Origin: Polyodon spathula
Lineage: Eukaryota; Chordata; Actinopteri; Acipenseriformes; Polyodontidae
Direction of reading: 5' to 3'
Length of the DNA stretch: 64,000 nt
NCBI RefSeq assembly: GCF_017654505.1
Contig: NC_054555.1
Location: forward strand, 960,835 to 1,024,834
This document shows positions 63,600 to 64,000 of this stretch, in pieces. The notes beneath the pieces were generated by a model. It did no database searches and was not told where the DNA came from. It saw only the letters and a list, made by a program, of their open reading frames with translations. How positions within the stretch are numbered: the stretch's first letter is position 1; each line of letters begins with the position of its first letter. Made by a program: the position numbers and the translations under genes.

Positions 63600-64000
63600 T
63601 CTGAATCACAGTGTGCAGTGTTACCGAGTCACAGTGTGCAATGTTACCGAGTCACAGCGTGCAGTGTTACCGAGTCACAGTGTGCAATGTTACCGAGTCA
63701 CAGCGTGCAGTGTTACCGAGTCACAGCGTGCAATGTTACTGAGTCACAGTGTGCAATGTTACTGAGTCACAGTGTGCAGTGTTACTGAATCACTGTGCAG
63801 TGTTACTGAATCACTGTGCAGTGTTACTGAATCACTGTGCAATGTTACCGAGTCACAGTGTGCAGTGTTACCGAGTCACAGCGTGCAGTGTTACCGAGTC
63901 ACAGTGTGCAATGTTACCGAGTCACAGTGTGCAGTGTTACCGAGTCACAGCGTGCAATGTTACTGAGTCACAGCGTGCAATGTTACTGTGCAGTGTTACC
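63600..64000. repeat. 23-bp satellite, about 17 copies, running off the window
   Basis: The unit GTTACCGAGTCACAGTGTGC then AGT (or AAT) has a 23-base period. There is a block of shorter 21-base units (GTTACTGAATCACTGTGCAGT) at about 63780-63840. Some units read TGAGTCA, the AP-1 consensus. The Cys/Ser/Val-rich open frames are repeat artefacts. Confidence 0.93.

Larger units (their letters stand above)
57158..64000 (-). other. slit3: 3' part of slit3 intron 1 (no exon seen)
   Basis: No signal-peptide or LRRNT exon (CP..C.C pattern followed by an open GT donor in the right phase) was found on the minus strand, so exon 1 should lie beyond 64000. Contents: one SINE copy, T22 at 62163, short CA and GT repeats near 62448 and 62572, a degenerate GCTTTG/CATGCTTT repeat at 60690-60830, and a 23-bp satellite at the right edge. 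The remainder (58140-60690, 60830-62160, 62600-63590) is unique-looking non-coding sequence. Confidence 0.75.

Noticed and set aside
57158..64000. Search for slit3 exon 1 (signal peptide and LRRNT)
   Set aside because: No minus-strand frame with the cysteine-cap pattern ending in a phase-matched GT donor was found, so the exon is presumed to lie beyond the window.

Overview
The window is vertebrate nuclear DNA from inside one protein-coding gene, an orthologue of slit3 on the minus strand. The evidence is five small exons, each encoding one leucine-rich repeat (LRR) of the first LRR domain. The four complete exons are exactly 72 nt. All share the same splice phase, have an AG acceptor, and the four visible donors read GTGAGT. 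In transcription order they lie at 57157-57086, 56021-55950, 54241-54170, 5832-5761 and 45-1, the last running off the window. Residue choices such as [17 protein letters not shown] and KAFRGIT match what I recall of vertebrate SLIT3 better than SLIT1 or SLIT2. A ray-finned fish is my best guess for the organism, possibly a non-teleost with a fairly large genome. That rests on the repeat content and on the absence of recognisable mammalian repeats such as Alu, B1 or L1, so it is tentative.

Layout from the 5' end of the gene (right) to the left: 57158-64000 is the end of intron 1 with no exon seen. Then come exon LRR1, a 1.06 kb intron holding a strong imperfect hairpin, exon LRR2, a 1.7 kb intron with two CTCF-like motifs, exon LRR3, a 48.3 kb intron filling most of the window, exon LRR4, a 5.7 kb intron, and the partial exon LRR5. 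No second gene, intact transposon gene, rRNA, tRNA or CRISPR array was found. The long open frames away from the exons mostly come from tandem repeats whose unit is a multiple of 3 or lacks stops.

The introns are unusually rich in tandem repeats. There are minisatellites with units of about 60/61, 69, 47, 31, 78, 38, 49-52, 47 and 23 bp, plus long (GA)n, (GATA)n, (TA)n, (CA)n and GGAATT-type arrays and a G tract of about 110 bases. Two full-length copies of a tRNA-derived SINE (CORE/MIR-like, with A box and B box) lie at 8.2 kb and 57.9 kb.

The most interesting result is that the large 38-bp array (49.1-50.7 kb) and the 49-52-bp arrays (10.4 kb and 44.0-45.2 kb) read, on the minus strand, as tandem amplifications of tRNA-like SINE heads. 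Each unit carries a Pol III A-box-like motif, giving roughly 70 such motifs in one gene, all oriented with slit3 transcription. Other points worth checking are the hairpin at 56503-56593 (miRNA-like geometry), a CCAAT plus CACGTG minisatellite at 25.4 kb, and several repeat-free AT-rich blocks that could be conserved enhancers.
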